Below the pieces are notes generated by a model. The model was not told the origin of the DNA, made no database searches, and saw only the letters and a list, made by a program, of their open reading frames with translations. 64,000 nt of DNA. Source: Saprospiraceae bacterium (GTDB lineage: Bacteria; Bacteroidota; Bacteroidia; Chitinophagales; Saprospiraceae). This document shows, piece after piece, positions 43,520-53,513 of the stretch; the stretch's first letter is position 1; every line of letters begins with the position of its first letter. The position numbers and the translations under genes were made by a program. The stretch spans positions 124,001-188,000 of the forward strand of contig JADJNW010000004.1 of assembly GCA_016714085.1 (NCBI GenBank), read 5' to 3'.

Positions 43520-45903
43520 ATGCAGAAAAGATTCTTACTGAGCATTTTCAGCATATACCTATTCTTGTGTTCACAGGTTTCATTTGCACAAAACGTAGCA
43601 ACTTCTATTTTGGAAAATCGATGGCCGGCATTCTGGATCAGCGTTCCCAATTCATCTCCTGATGGCTACGGCGTTTATTTATTTCGCAAATCATTTGAAT
43701 TAACTTCCAAGCCAAACGCCTTTATTATTCATGTATCCGCTGATAATCGATACAAACTCTTTGTAAATGAAAAGCTTGTTTCTTTGAAATGGCGCGTGGC
43801 GATCTCGCTCATTGGAACTTTGAAACGGTAGATATATCGCCGTATTTAAAAACGGGTAAAAATATTATAGCCGCTCAGGTTTGGAATGAAGGCGAATGGC
43901 GGCCCGAAGCACAGATTACTTTTAGAACAGGCTTTATTCTTCAGGGAAATACGGATAAAGAGTCAGCGATTAACACCAATAATTCCTGGAAATGCCAACA
44001 AGATAATAGCTATGCGCCATTAAGATTTAATGCTAAAACCTACTACGTTTCTGGCGCGGGTGAAATTATTAATATGGCAGCTAGCCCTAAAACCTGGGAA
44101 AGCGAATATTATAATGATAATAATTGGCAAAATGCGCATCAAATTTTTAATGGTTTGCCCAAAACAATTTTAGGGCCTTATGGTACGACCAACGGATGGA
44201 TGCTTGTACCATCAGCAATACCTCAGCTAGAAATGAAAGATGAACGTTTAATAAAAATGGTGCATCTTGAAGGTGGAATTACAATACCCAAGGATTTTCC
44301 TGAGAAAAAAAGCGAATTTACCATCCCTGCCAAATCTTATGTTAATATTATATTAGACCAGACTTATTTAACAAATGCTTACCCAAATTTAATATTTCGT
44401 AGCGGAAAGGACGCTTCTATTTCAATAAGTTATGCAGAATCGCTTTTTACAAAATTCCCACTTAAAGGAAATAGAAATGAAACAAAAGATAAAGAATTCT
44501 TCGGTCGAACAGATAGTTTAATATCAGACGGAACAGATAATCAACGATTTACAGCTTTGACTTATCGTACATATCGATTTGTGCAAATTAAAATTATTAC
44601 ACAAAATGAACCGCTGGTTATAAAAGATTTTTATGGCACTTTCACAGGTTATCCTTTTGAATTGAAATCATCCATATCAGCTAATGATAAAGAAATAAAT
44701 AAAATATTAGATATTGGCTGGCGTACGGCTCGCCTCTGTGCTACGGAAACCTATATGGATTGCCCATATTATGAACAATTACAATATATCGGTGATGCGA
44801 GAATTCAGGCTTTAGTCTCTCTTTATAATAGTGGGGACGACCGTTTGGTCAAAAACGCGCTGAATTTAATGGACTTTTCAAGGCAACCCGAAGGCGTCAC
44901 GCTCAGTCGTCATCCTTCTTATACGCCCCAGTATATTCCTACGTTTTCGCTATGGTATATCGGAATGTTATATGATTATAGCTTATATGGTAATGATATT
45001 ACATTTGTCAAGCATAAATTAAGCGGTACGCGTCAGATTCTTGAATATTTTAAAAATTATCAACAGACAGATGGATCTTTACAAAACGTTCCGCAATGGA
45101 TGTTCACAGATTGGGTGGAGTATAAAGATTGGAATTCAGGCGTAGGCCCAATGAGCGCAAATGGGACGTCTGCTATACTCGATTTGCAATTGCTCTGGGC
45201 TTATCAAATAGCTGCCGATTTGGAAACAAAATTAGGAATGCCTGCATTAGCTTCTGATTATCAACGATCTATCGAACAACTAAAAAAGACAATCCGAGAA
45301 AAATATTGGGATAAAGACAAAAAAATGTTTGCCGATCGTGAAGAAAAAGATTTGTTTTCTCAGCACACAAACGCATTGGCAATATTGACGGGCATGTTGA
45401 GCCCTTCTGATGCAACAGCATTAGCTAAACAATTACTTAATAATCAAAATTTAGCGCCGGCTTCTATTTATTTTAAATATTATTTACATCAGGCATTAAT
45501 AAAAGCAGGATTAGGTAATGATTATTTAAAATGGCTCGATAAATGGCGCGAAAATATGGAGATGGGGTTGACTACCTGGGCGGAGATTTCAGAAATTGAC
45601 AGAGCGCGCTCAGATTGCCATGCTTGGGGATCAAGCCCCAATATTGAATTTTACAGAACAATCCTGGGAATAGACAGCGATGGGCTTGGATTCTCAAAGA
45701 TAAAAATTGTACCGCATTTGGGTCAAATAACAAATATCGGTGGAACGATTCCACATCCAAAGGGCAAGGTATCTGTCAATTACCAACTCGTTGATAATCA
45801 ATGGAAAATTGAGATTGAGCTTCCTAAAACGATCACCGGTACTTTGATTTGGAAAGGAAAAAGCATTGCACTAAAAGAAGGAATGAATCGCTTTACACCT
45901 TAA
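43520..45903 (+). CDS. Alpha-L-rhamnosidase (GH78-like), frameshifted
   Basis: About 794 residues after joining two frames. A signal peptide (to FAQ, about residue 23) and an N-terminal beta domain (WPAFWISVPNSS, VSADNRYKLFVNEKLV) are in the first frame. From a shift at about 43783-43795 the second frame continues ARGDLAHWNFETVDI. The catalytic (alpha/alpha)6 domain shows TETYMDCPYYEQLQYIGDAR (GH78 usually has a DCP...E..GW.GD pattern), GTSAILDLQLLWAY and WAEISEIDRARSDCHAWGSSP, with the C-terminal beta domain after it. GH78 enzymes cut terminal alpha-L-rhamnose from glycans and flavonoids. Replacement of the usual acidic residue in the first motif makes specificity uncertain. Confidence 0.82.
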
Positions 45904-46059
45904 TTAAAAAGTCTTGAGCCCGCATTATAATATAAAGATAAGATTATAGTTTTAATTTGCTCAAAATCAATGATAAATCAACGTTTTGAAAACGTAATGA
46001 TATATCTGTTAAGTTCTAATTTTTATTACAAACGTTACTCGCTTCTTAAAAAGATTAAA

Positions 46060-49000
46060 ATGAATAAGCAATTCTTAGTTATTATTATATTTTGTTTACT
46101 TACGGGGCAGCTTGTCGCAAAATTTTCTCTTCAAAAACTCCAAACTAATTACCAAACTACCCCTTTGGGGACGGACTTGGAAATGCCTCAGTTTTCATGG
46201 CAAATGAAAGCTTTAGATAAAAAGCGCGGCTACAAGCAAATCGCCTATCAAATTGTAGTAAAGGATGAAAAAAACAAGACGGTTTGGGACTCAAAAAAAA
46301 TCAGTTCTGACCTGGCGCATGGCATACAATATGCAGGCGAAACGCTGAAACCCACCATGCGCTATACTTGGGCGGTTACCGTTTGGGATCGTTTTGGACA
46401 AAAAGCGACTGCTTCCTCTTGGTTTGAAACGGGCTTTTTAAATCCCCGGATCGAGGCGTGGTCGGGCGCGCAGTGGATTGGTGGCGGTGATGAGGACTTG
46501 ATATTATATAGTCATTATCAATCGGTTTTTAAATTTCAATTTGGCATTCGCCTGGATAAAGCGAGCAATAGCAATAAGGCTTCTTTCCTTTTTGGAGCGA
46601 ATGACAGCCGTTTGATGAATAAATATTTAAATATTATGGGGCGTGAAAATCGCCTCAATGAAAGTTATATCGCGCTGGAATTGAATATTTCTGAAGTAAG
46701 CGATGATACGAGTGGTTTAGCTAAATTAAATATTTACAGAGTTGGTTATACGAATGATGATAAAGTAAATATACCGCTTAAAAGTATAAAGATTCCCAGA
46801 AGTATTATTAATAATGTCAATAAATATGATGAACATTATATTATTGCAGAATGTAATTTCGGTGTTTTTGAATTTTATGTAAATGGAACAGATGAAGCAC
46901 ATCAACTAAAAGACCCTTCATTTGTGCCCACTTCGCGGTTTGGGCCGCGTGGTTTGAATTTGAATCCGGTTGGGGTAGGCAATAATTATATCAGCTTTCC
47001 GATGCTTGCTGATATTGGATTTAAAACCGATGCAAATCAAAAGGCTTATTTTTCAGATATTCAAATTAAGAATTTTCGCTATCCGTCTAATATAATATTT
47101 TCTGAAAATTTAAATCAGACACCTTATCGGGGCATTTTTAATCATGATAATATAAATATTATAAATAATCAGTATTTGATACAAGGCAATACAATGCTTA
47201 CTGCGAATCCAAGCAGAAACGCTGCGCCTATGCTCAGAACAGTGTTTGATGTGGCGACAAAACCAATTAAAAAAGCTCGATTATATGTAACGGCGCGAGG
47301 GATTTATGAAATATTTTTAAATGGAAAGCGGATTAGTAATGATTATTTCAATCCGGGCTTGACGCAATATAATAAAAATCATATGTATCAAACATACGAT
47401 ATAACGGCTGCACTTGCGAAAGGCAAAAACGCAATCGGCGCTTGGCTTGGCGAGGGTTGGTGGAGTGGAAATATTACTTATAGTGGCGAAAACTGGAATT
47501 ATTTTGGCGACCGTCAATCTTTGTTGGCGAAACTTATTATTACTTATTCGGACGGAACGGAACAAATTATTACATCCAATGATAAAGATTGGAAAATATT
47601 TACAGATGGCCCGATTCGGTGTGGTTCGTTTTTTCAAGGTGAAGTCTATGATGCTACTAAAGAAAATTTAATAAAAGACTGGACAATAGTTGCTTATAAT
47701 GATGACAATTGCAAAAATGCGACTATCGTACCGTTAGAAGGCACCGCTTTTCAAGGCGCTTTTAATTATGATAATTTTAAGCTAATCGGTCAAATGGGCG
47801 ACAACGCCACTATTGTGAAAACCCTTACCGCTCAAGGCGTAGAAGAGGCACGCCCGAAAGTTTTCGTTTATGATATGGGTCAAAATATGGTTGCTATACC
47901 GCAAATTATTATTAAAAATGGTAAAAAAGGTCAAATTATTACCATGCGCTTCGCAGAAGTAAGATATCCAAACCTGCCTGATTATCAAGGCAATGAGGGT
48001 ATGGTGATGATGGAAAATATTCGCGCAGCTTTGGCACATGATATTTACATTTTAAAAGGAGGGGATGAAATAATACAACCCCGCTTTACATTTCATGGCT
48101 ATCGTTACATGGAAATTACAGGTATTGAAAATCCTATTCCTCTGAGTGATGTAAAGGCTTTGGTGATTAGTTCGGTAAATGAATTGACATCAAGTTATGA
48201 AACTTCTAATCCTTTAGTAAATAAATTATGGGAAAATATTACATGGTCATTACGTAGTAATTTTCTTTCCATACCAACCGACTGCCCCAATAGAAATGAG
48301 CGCATGGGCTGGAGCGGTGATATTTCTGTTTTTTCAAAAAGCGCTACTTATTTAAGCGATGTTAATCTCTTTTTACGAAGACATTTATTGGCAATGCGCG
48401 ATATTCAGGCTGAAAGTGGACGATTCACAGATGTAGCGCCGATGGGTGGCGGTTTTGGTGGCACGCTCTGGGGAAGCGCAGGGATCGTGGTGGCTTGGGA
48501 AACCTATCGCCAATATGGGGATGTGCAATTATTAGCCGAGCATTATGATGCCATGAAACGCTATATTCAGTTTTTGGAAACAAGAATTGATAAAAAAACC
48601 GGCATTTTGAATGAAGGACCTTTGGGAGATTGGCTCAGCCCGGAAGGCAATAAAAACGACAACACCTTGTTCTGGATGGCTTATTTTGCTTATGATTTGG
48701 AGATTATGAGTCAGGTAGCTACAATTTTGAGTAAGACTGACGAATCTGTTCAATTCAAAAGCCGTATGTCAGAGATTAAAAAAACTTTTAATGAAATATA
48801 TATTGATAAAACCACGCATCGAACTGTCAAATCAGGCGTCAGGACAGGCTTTATGGGGCCGCCTAATGAGCAGGAAAGAGTGCAGCAATCGGACAAAGGG
48901 CAGTGGATAGATACGCAGGCTTCCTATGCGATTCCATTGGCTTTGGACGTTTTTGATGATGAAAATAAGCCTTATGCGATTCAATATTTGCGAGAAGCAA

Positions 49001-49641
49001 TTCAACGCAAAAACAAGGATGACAATAGTATTGAGCGACCTGAATATTCGCTGATGACAGGCTTTATCGGCACGGCTTCCATTAGTCACGCCCTCTCTGA
49101 AAATGGCGGCGACGACCTGGCATACCGACTTTTGGTGCAACAAGAATATCCATCCTGGTTGTATTCGGTGGTGAATGGCGCTACTTCTATTTGGGAGCGT
49201 TTAAATTCTTATACGGTTGAAGATGGTTTTGGTGGCAATAACAGCATGAATTCTTTTAATCATTATTCCTTCGGGGCAGTCGCGTCGTGGATGTACGAGT
49301 ATTCATTAGGCATTCAAAGGCATCCTTTGAAAACAGGATTCCAGGAATTCATTTTAAAGCCAAGTCCCGATCCGAATAATATAATTACTTATGCCAAAGG
49401 TCATTACGACTCGATGTCTGGCAGGATCACAAGCGAATGGCGTACAGAATCAGGAAAATTAATATATAAAACAAGCATCCCGGCGAACACGAGCGCTCAA
49501 TTATATTTGTCGGCTAAGAATGCGAGTCAGATCAAGGAAAGTGGGAAATCTATTACAGAATGGAAGGGTGTTTCCGTTGAAGATGGTATGATTAGGATTC
49601 CACTTGTTTCTGGTGAGTATGTATTTGAAATTATGAATTAA
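46060..49641 (+). CDS. Alpha-L-rhamnosidase, large multidomain (GH78)
   Basis: A 1193-residue secreted enzyme starting at the ATG at 46060 (MNKQFLVIIIFCLLTG, a signal peptide). The N-terminal fibronectin/Ig-like domain (LQTNYQTTPLGTDLEMPQFSW) is the normal GH78 start. A beta-sandwich insert follows (about 140-360), then the rhamnosidase N domain (RLYVTARGIYEIFLNG, GENAIGAWLGEGW-like GKNAIGAWLGEGWW), and the catalytic domain with IPTDCPNRNERMGWSGD, where the Glu after Asn-Arg is the general acid. The remaining catalytic and C-terminal domains run to VFEIMN. It is longer than the common 900-1000 residues because of the insert. It would release L-rhamnose for the downstream pathway. Confidence 0.93.
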   Translation: MNKQFLVIIIFCLLTGQLVAKFSLQKLQTNYQTTPLGTDLEMPQFSWQMKALDKKRGYKQIAYQIVVKDEKNKTVWDSKKISSDLAHGIQYAGETLKPTMRYTWAVTVWDRFGQKATASSWFETGFLNPRIEAWSGAQWIGGGDEDLILYSHYQSVFKFQFGIRLDKASNSNKASFLFGANDSRLMNKYLNIMGRENRLNESYIALELNISEVSDDTSGLAKLNIYRVGYTNDDKVNIPLKSIKIPRSIINNVNKYDEHYIIAECNFGVFEFYVNGTDEAHQLKDPSFVPTSRFGPRGLNLNPVGVGNNYISFPMLADIGFKTDANQKAYFSDIQIKNFRYPSNIIFSENLNQTPYRGIFNHDNINIINNQYLIQGNTMLTANPSRNAAPMLRTVFDVATKPIKKARLYVTARGIYEIFLNGKRISNDYFNPGLTQYNKNHMYQTYDITAALAKGKNAIGAWLGEGWWSGNITYSGENWNYFGDRQSLLAKLIITYSDGTEQIITSNDKDWKIFTDGPIRCGSFFQGEVYDATKENLIKDWTIVAYNDDNCKNATIVPLEGTAFQGAFNYDNFKLIGQMGDNATIVKTLTAQGVEEARPKVFVYDMGQNMVAIPQIIIKNGKKGQIITMRFAEVRYPNLPDYQGNEGMVMMENIRAALAHDIYILKGGDEIIQPRFTFHGYRYMEITGIENPIPLSDVKALVISSVNELTSSYETSNPLVNKLWENITWSLRSNFLSIPTDCPNRNERMGWSGDISVFSKSATYLSDVNLFLRRHLLAMRDIQAESGRFTDVAPMGGGFGGTLWGSAGIVVAWETYRQYGDVQLLAEHYDAMKRYIQFLETRIDKKTGILNEGPLGDWLSPEGNKNDNTLFWMAYFAYDLEIMSQVATILSKTDESVQFKSRMSEIKKTFNEIYIDKTTHRTVKSGVRTGFMGPPNEQERVQQSDKGQWIDTQASYAIPLALDVFDDENKPYAIQYLREAIQRKNKDDNSIERPEYSLMTGFIGTASISHALSENGGDDLAYRLLVQQEYPSWLYSVVNGATSIWERLNSYTVEDGFGGNNSMNSFNHYSFGAVASWMYEYSLGIQRHPLKTGFQEFILKPSPDPNNIITYAKGHYDSMSGRITSEWRTESGKLIYKTSIPANTSAQLYLSAKNASQIKESGKSITEWKGVSVEDGMIRIPLVSGEYVFEIMN

Positions 49642-49733
49642 AAATAACGTTGTTAAGTAATTGATAATGAGTATTTTGAATTTTATTTATTAAAATTAAT
49701 ATCATTTTAAAGTAATAATAAATCAAGAATATA

Positions 49734-51827
49734 ATGTCTGTTAAAACATTTAATTATGTCGATTATCTTTGGGATGAGGCCAAAGCCGTTGCTTTAGGCG
49801 ATGACCAAATCGCCTTATTTCTCTACCGTTCCAACGTATTGGGAGCGGATTTGAGAATTACCAACTATGGCGGCGGCAATACTTCCTGTAAAACCATTGA
49901 AAAAGACCCGCTCACGGGCGAAGCGGTAGAAGTAATGTGGGTAAAGGGTTCTGGCGGGGACATTGGCACGCTCACCCGCAAAGGCATTGCAGGGCTTTAC
50001 ACCGATCGCCTGAAAGCCTTGAAAAATGTATATCGAGGATTGGAATTTGAAGACGAAATCGTGCCTTTGTACGCGCATTGCCTGTATGATTTGGATAGCG
50101 CTGCGCCCTCTATTGATACGCCTTTGCATGGCTTGTTGCCATTCAAACATATTGACCATTTGCATCCTGATGCTCTGATCGCGGTGGCTGCAGCCAAAGA
50201 TAGTCAGGCGATTACCAGAGAAATTTGGGGTGATACGATGGGTTGGGTACCCTGGCAGCGCCCAGGCTTTGATTTGGGTTTGCAATTAGAAAAATGCTTG
50301 AGTGACAATCCTGGAATACGAGGCATTGTATTGGGAAGTCATGGTTTATTTACTTGGGGCGATACTTCTTATGAATGTTATATTAATAGCCTGGAAGTCA
50401 TTGAGCAAGCATCTTTATATATTGAAGAAAGAATTGGAAAAAAACGTCCGGTTTTTGGCGGCGTAAAAGTAAATAGTTTAGCAAAAGAAGAAAGATTATT
50501 ACAAGCGGCAAAAATAGCGCCAATTCTACGAGGGCTTTGTTCCAGCTACCAACGCATGATTGGGCATTTCACAGATGATGATCGTGTAATGGAATTTATA
50601 AATAGTTATGATTTAACTAAATTAGCCCCATTAGGCACTTCTTGTCCCGACCATTTTTTGCGTACCAAAATTCAGCCCTTGGTGTTACCGCTTGCCGCGA
50701 ATGAAGATTTATCATATAATGTAAAATCGAAAATTGAACCTGCTTTTGAGCAATATCGTAAAGAATACGCTGAATATTATAATGTTTGTAAGCATCCGGA
50801 CAGCCCCGCCATGCGCGACCCCAATCCTGTCGTGATTCTTTATCCCGGCGTGGGGATGTTCACTTTTGCTAAAAATAAGCAGACAGCAAGGGTTGCTTCC
50901 GAATTTTATATCAATGCTATCAATGTGATGCGTGGCGCTGAGGCGATTTCAGAATACACGGCACTGCCACGTCAGGAAGCTTTTGATATTGAATACTGGT
51001 TACTGGAAGAAGCCAAATTGCAGCGAATGCCCAGAGAAAAACCACTTTCGCGCAAGGTGGCGCTCATCAGCGGTGCGGGTGGTGGCATTGGAAAAGCTAT
51101 TGCCGATAAACTGGCAGCCGAAGGCGCGAATGTAGTGCTGACCGACATCAGCGAGGCGCGATTGCAGGAAGCAAATGCCACTTATGCCAGAGACATTTCA
51201 ACTTACGCCATTTGTGATGTTACCAAAGTACAGTCGGTCGAGGATGCTTTTAAAAAAGCTTGCCTGGAATTTGGAGGCGTAGATATTATTGTACATTCGG
51301 CGGGATTAGCCATTTCAAAGCCTTTGGAAGAAACGACGCAAGAGGACTGGGATTTATTGCAAAATGTATTGGTCAAAGGGCAATTCAATTTAGCGAAAGC
51401 AGGCGCTGAAACCCTTAGAAAACAAGGCTTAGGCGGCGATTTTATTAATATTGCTAGCAAAAACGGTCTGGTCGCCGGAAAGAATAATATGGCGTATGGC
51501 ACGGCAAAAGCTGCCCAGCAGCACATGACTCGACTCTTGGCGGCGGAATTGGGACCTGAAAAAATCAGAGTAAATACGGTGAATCCCGATGGCGTCATCA
51601 TTGGAAGCAAGATTTGGGAAGGTGCATGGGCAGAAGGTAGAGCCAAAGCATACGGCATTACGGTCGAGGAATTGCCTGCGTTCTACGCAAAGCGCAACCT
51701 AATGAATGAAATCATTCGCCCGGAGGATATTGCGAATGCGGTCTTTGCATTGACAGCCATTTTAGATAAAAGCACTGGAAATATTATCAATGTGGACGGC
51801 GGCATGGCGGAAGCATTTGTAAGATAA
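49734..51827 (+). CDS. rhaEW: Bifunctional rhamnulose-1-phosphate aldolase/L-lactaldehyde dehydrogenase
   Basis: A 697-residue fusion. The N-terminal class II aldolase (about 1-420) has the zinc site in KHIDHLHPDAL and GSHGLFTWG. The C-terminal short-chain dehydrogenase (about 435-697) has SGAGGGIGKAI for NAD binding, the Ser in NIASKNGLVAG and YGTAKAA for catalysis. Known fused enzymes (RhaEW in Bacillus) cut L-rhamnulose-1-phosphate to DHAP and L-lactaldehyde and oxidise the latter to L-lactate. It is followed within 36 bp by mutarotase, isomerase and kinase genes. Confidence 0.93.
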   Translation: MSVKTFNYVDYLWDEAKAVALGDDQIALFLYRSNVLGADLRITNYGGGNTSCKTIEKDPLTGEAVEVMWVKGSGGDIGTLTRKGIAGLYTDRLKALKNVYRGLEFEDEIVPLYAHCLYDLDSAAPSIDTPLHGLLPFKHIDHLHPDALIAVAAAKDSQAITREIWGDTMGWVPWQRPGFDLGLQLEKCLSDNPGIRGIVLGSHGLFTWGDTSYECYINSLEVIEQASLYIEERIGKKRPVFGGVKVNSLAKEERLLQAAKIAPILRGLCSSYQRMIGHFTDDDRVMEFINSYDLTKLAPLGTSCPDHFLRTKIQPLVLPLAANEDLSYNVKSKIEPAFEQYRKEYAEYYNVCKHPDSPAMRDPNPVVILYPGVGMFTFAKNKQTARVASEFYINAINVMRGAEAISEYTALPRQEAFDIEYWLLEEAKLQRMPREKPLSRKVALISGAGGGIGKAIADKLAAEGANVVLTDISEARLQEANATYARDISTYAICDVTKVQSVEDAFKKACLEFGGVDIIVHSAGLAISKPLEETTQEDWDLLQNVLVKGQFNLAKAGAETLRKQGLGGDFINIASKNGLVAGKNNMAYGTAKAAQQHMTRLLAAELGPEKIRVNTVNPDGVIIGSKIWEGAWAEGRAKAYGITVEELPAFYAKRNLMNEIIRPEDIANAVFALTAILDKSTGNIINVDGGMAEAFVR

Positions 51828-51862
51828 GCCATTGGTTTTTAAATTGTAATGCTCAAAATATT

Positions 51863-52174
51863 ATGCGAAAAGCTTTTAAAATGTATCTTTTCCCTGGGAA
51901 AGCGGAAGAATACAAACGACGCCACGATGAAATCTGGGCAGAATTAGGAATTTTATTAAAAGAAAGCGGCATTTCGGAGTATTCTATTTTTTTGGATGAA
52001 GCGACCAATATTTTATTCGGTGTAATGAATATATCAGATTCTAGTAAATTAGATGAGTTGCCACAGCACCCTGTTATGCAGCGCTGGTGGGCTTTTATGA
52101 GTGATATAATGAGCACCAATACTGACCATTCTCCGATTTCAGTGCCCTTGCAGGAAGTTTTTTATTTGAAATAA
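51863..52174 (+). CDS. rhaM: L-rhamnose mutarotase
   Basis: A 103-residue protein with MRKAFKMYLFPGKAEEYKRRHDEIW at its start, the common beginning of RhaM, then GISEYSIFLDEATNILFGVM and HPVMQRWWAFMSDIM, ending in PLQEVFYLK. It speeds the change between alpha and beta anomers of L-rhamnose so the isomerase gets its preferred form. It lies between the aldolase-dehydrogenase and isomerase genes. Confidence 0.95.
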   Translation: MRKAFKMYLFPGKAEEYKRRHDEIWAELGILLKESGISEYSIFLDEATNILFGVMNISDSSKLDELPQHPVMQRWWAFMSDIMSTNTDHSPISVPLQEVFYLK

Positions 52175-52196
52175 AAATCTGAATTTTTAAATAAAT

Positions 52197-53501
52197 ATGA
52201 TGCAACTGACTAAAGATATTATACAGGAATATAATAATCGTTTGCAAGATCAACATAATGAGGCGTTTGCGTTTTTAAAATTACAGTTGGATAAAAAAGG
52301 GATCGCTGCAAATACACTGGTAGAAAAAATCCAGGATTTTCAGGTTGCCATTCCAAGTTGGGCATTGGGCGCTGGAGGTACACGTTTCGGGCGATTTTCC
52401 ATTGGTGGAGAGCCCGGTAATCTGGAAGAAAAAATAGACGATGTCGGCATCATTCATGCCCTGACACAGTCCGCAGGCGCTATTTCATTGCATATCCCGT
52501 GGGATATTCCGAAAGATACGCTTGCTATCAAACAACGCGCTGAATCCTATGGATTGTCCTTTGACGCTATGAATTCCAATACTTTTCAGGATCAAAAAAA
52601 TCAACCGCATAGCTACCAATTTGGTTCACTTTGCCATGTAGATAAAGTTGTTCGCCAACAAGCGATTGAGCATAATCTGGAAGTTATTGAATATGGTAAA
52701 GCCTTAGGATCCAAATCCATCACCGTTTGGCTGGCAGATGGCAGCTCGTTTCCGGGGCAGCATAATTTTAGAAAAGCTTATCAAAATACGCAAGCATCCT
52801 TGCAGGAAATATATTGCGGTATGCCAGAAGATTGGCGCATGTTCATTGAATACAAGCCTTACGAGCCTTATTTTTATTCGATGGTTATTCCCGATTGGGG
52901 TACGTCCTTGTCTTTGGCGGAGGGCTGTGGCAAAAATGCTTATACACTCGTGGATTTGGGACATCATTTGCCGAATACCAATATCGAGCAAATCGTGGCT
53001 ATTTTAATGATGAAAGGCAAATTGGGCGGTTTCCATTTCAACGACAGCAAATACGGCGACGATGATTTGACCGTTGGCAGCATCAAACCATATCAATTGT
53101 TCCTCATCTTCAATGAATTAGTTGAAGGAATGAGTGCAACATCAAACCTCCAAACCTCCAAACCTCCAACTTCAAACTTAGCATGGATGATTGACGCTAG
53201 CCATAATTTAAAAGACCCGCTGGAAGATTTGATGCAAAGCTTGGAAGCCATTCGCATCGCTTATGCCCAGGCGCTTTTGGTGGACCGGGAAGCTTTGGAA
53301 GAAGCGCAATTGGAAAATGATGTGACTCGCTGCCAGGAAATTTTGCAAGCAGCGTATCGAACAGATGTGCGTCCACTCGTAGCCGAAGCCCGACGCTTGA
53401 GCGGCGGCGCTATTGATCCGATTGGGTTGTATCGGCAACTGGAAATCAGGAAGCAATTGATTAAAGAACGAGGTGTACATGTAGTAGCAACGGGCTTATA
53501 A
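52197..53501 (+). CDS. rhaI: L-rhamnose isomerase (RhaI type sugar isomerase)
   Basis: A 434-residue TIM-barrel isomerase, L-rhamnose to L-rhamnulose. It contains IPSWALGAGGTRFGRF, ITVWLADGSSFPGQHNF, RMFIEYKPYEPYFYS (metal-binding Glu), LVDLGHHLPNTNIEQIV and GGFHFNDSKYGDDDLT (metal-binding His/Asp), as in the RhaI family of Actinobacteria and Bacteroidota rather than E. coli RhaA. A run of heptad/octad repeats (about 53139-53181) adds a TSNLQTSKPPTSNLA peptide near residue 315-330, between two conserved strands. Cytoplasmic. Confidence 0.92.
   Translation: MMQLTKDIIQEYNNRLQDQHNEAFAFLKLQLDKKGIAANTLVEKIQDFQVAIPSWALGAGGTRFGRFSIGGEPGNLEEKIDDVGIIHALTQSAGAISLHIPWDIPKDTLAIKQRAESYGLSFDAMNSNTFQDQKNQPHSYQFGSLCHVDKVVRQQAIEHNLEVIEYGKALGSKSITVWLADGSSFPGQHNFRKAYQNTQASLQEIYCGMPEDWRMFIEYKPYEPYFYSMVIPDWGTSLSLAEGCGKNAYTLVDLGHHLPNTNIEQIVAILMMKGKLGGFHFNDSKYGDDDLTVGSIKPYQLFLIFNELVEGMSATSNLQTSKPPTSNLAWMIDASHNLKDPLEDLMQSLEAIRIAYAQALLVDREALEEAQLENDVTRCQEILQAAYRTDVRPLVAEARRLSGGAIDPIGLYRQLEIRKQLIKERGVHVVATGL
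53139..53181. repeat. AACCTCC-type repeat inside rhaI
   Basis: CAAACCTC is repeated in 8-base steps between TCAAACCTC and CTTCAAACTT. The words are the same as in the 3890-3973 array in the CapD-like gene, and the frame is kept. Confidence 0.6.
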
Positions 53502-53513
53502 ATCGCTTGTAAA

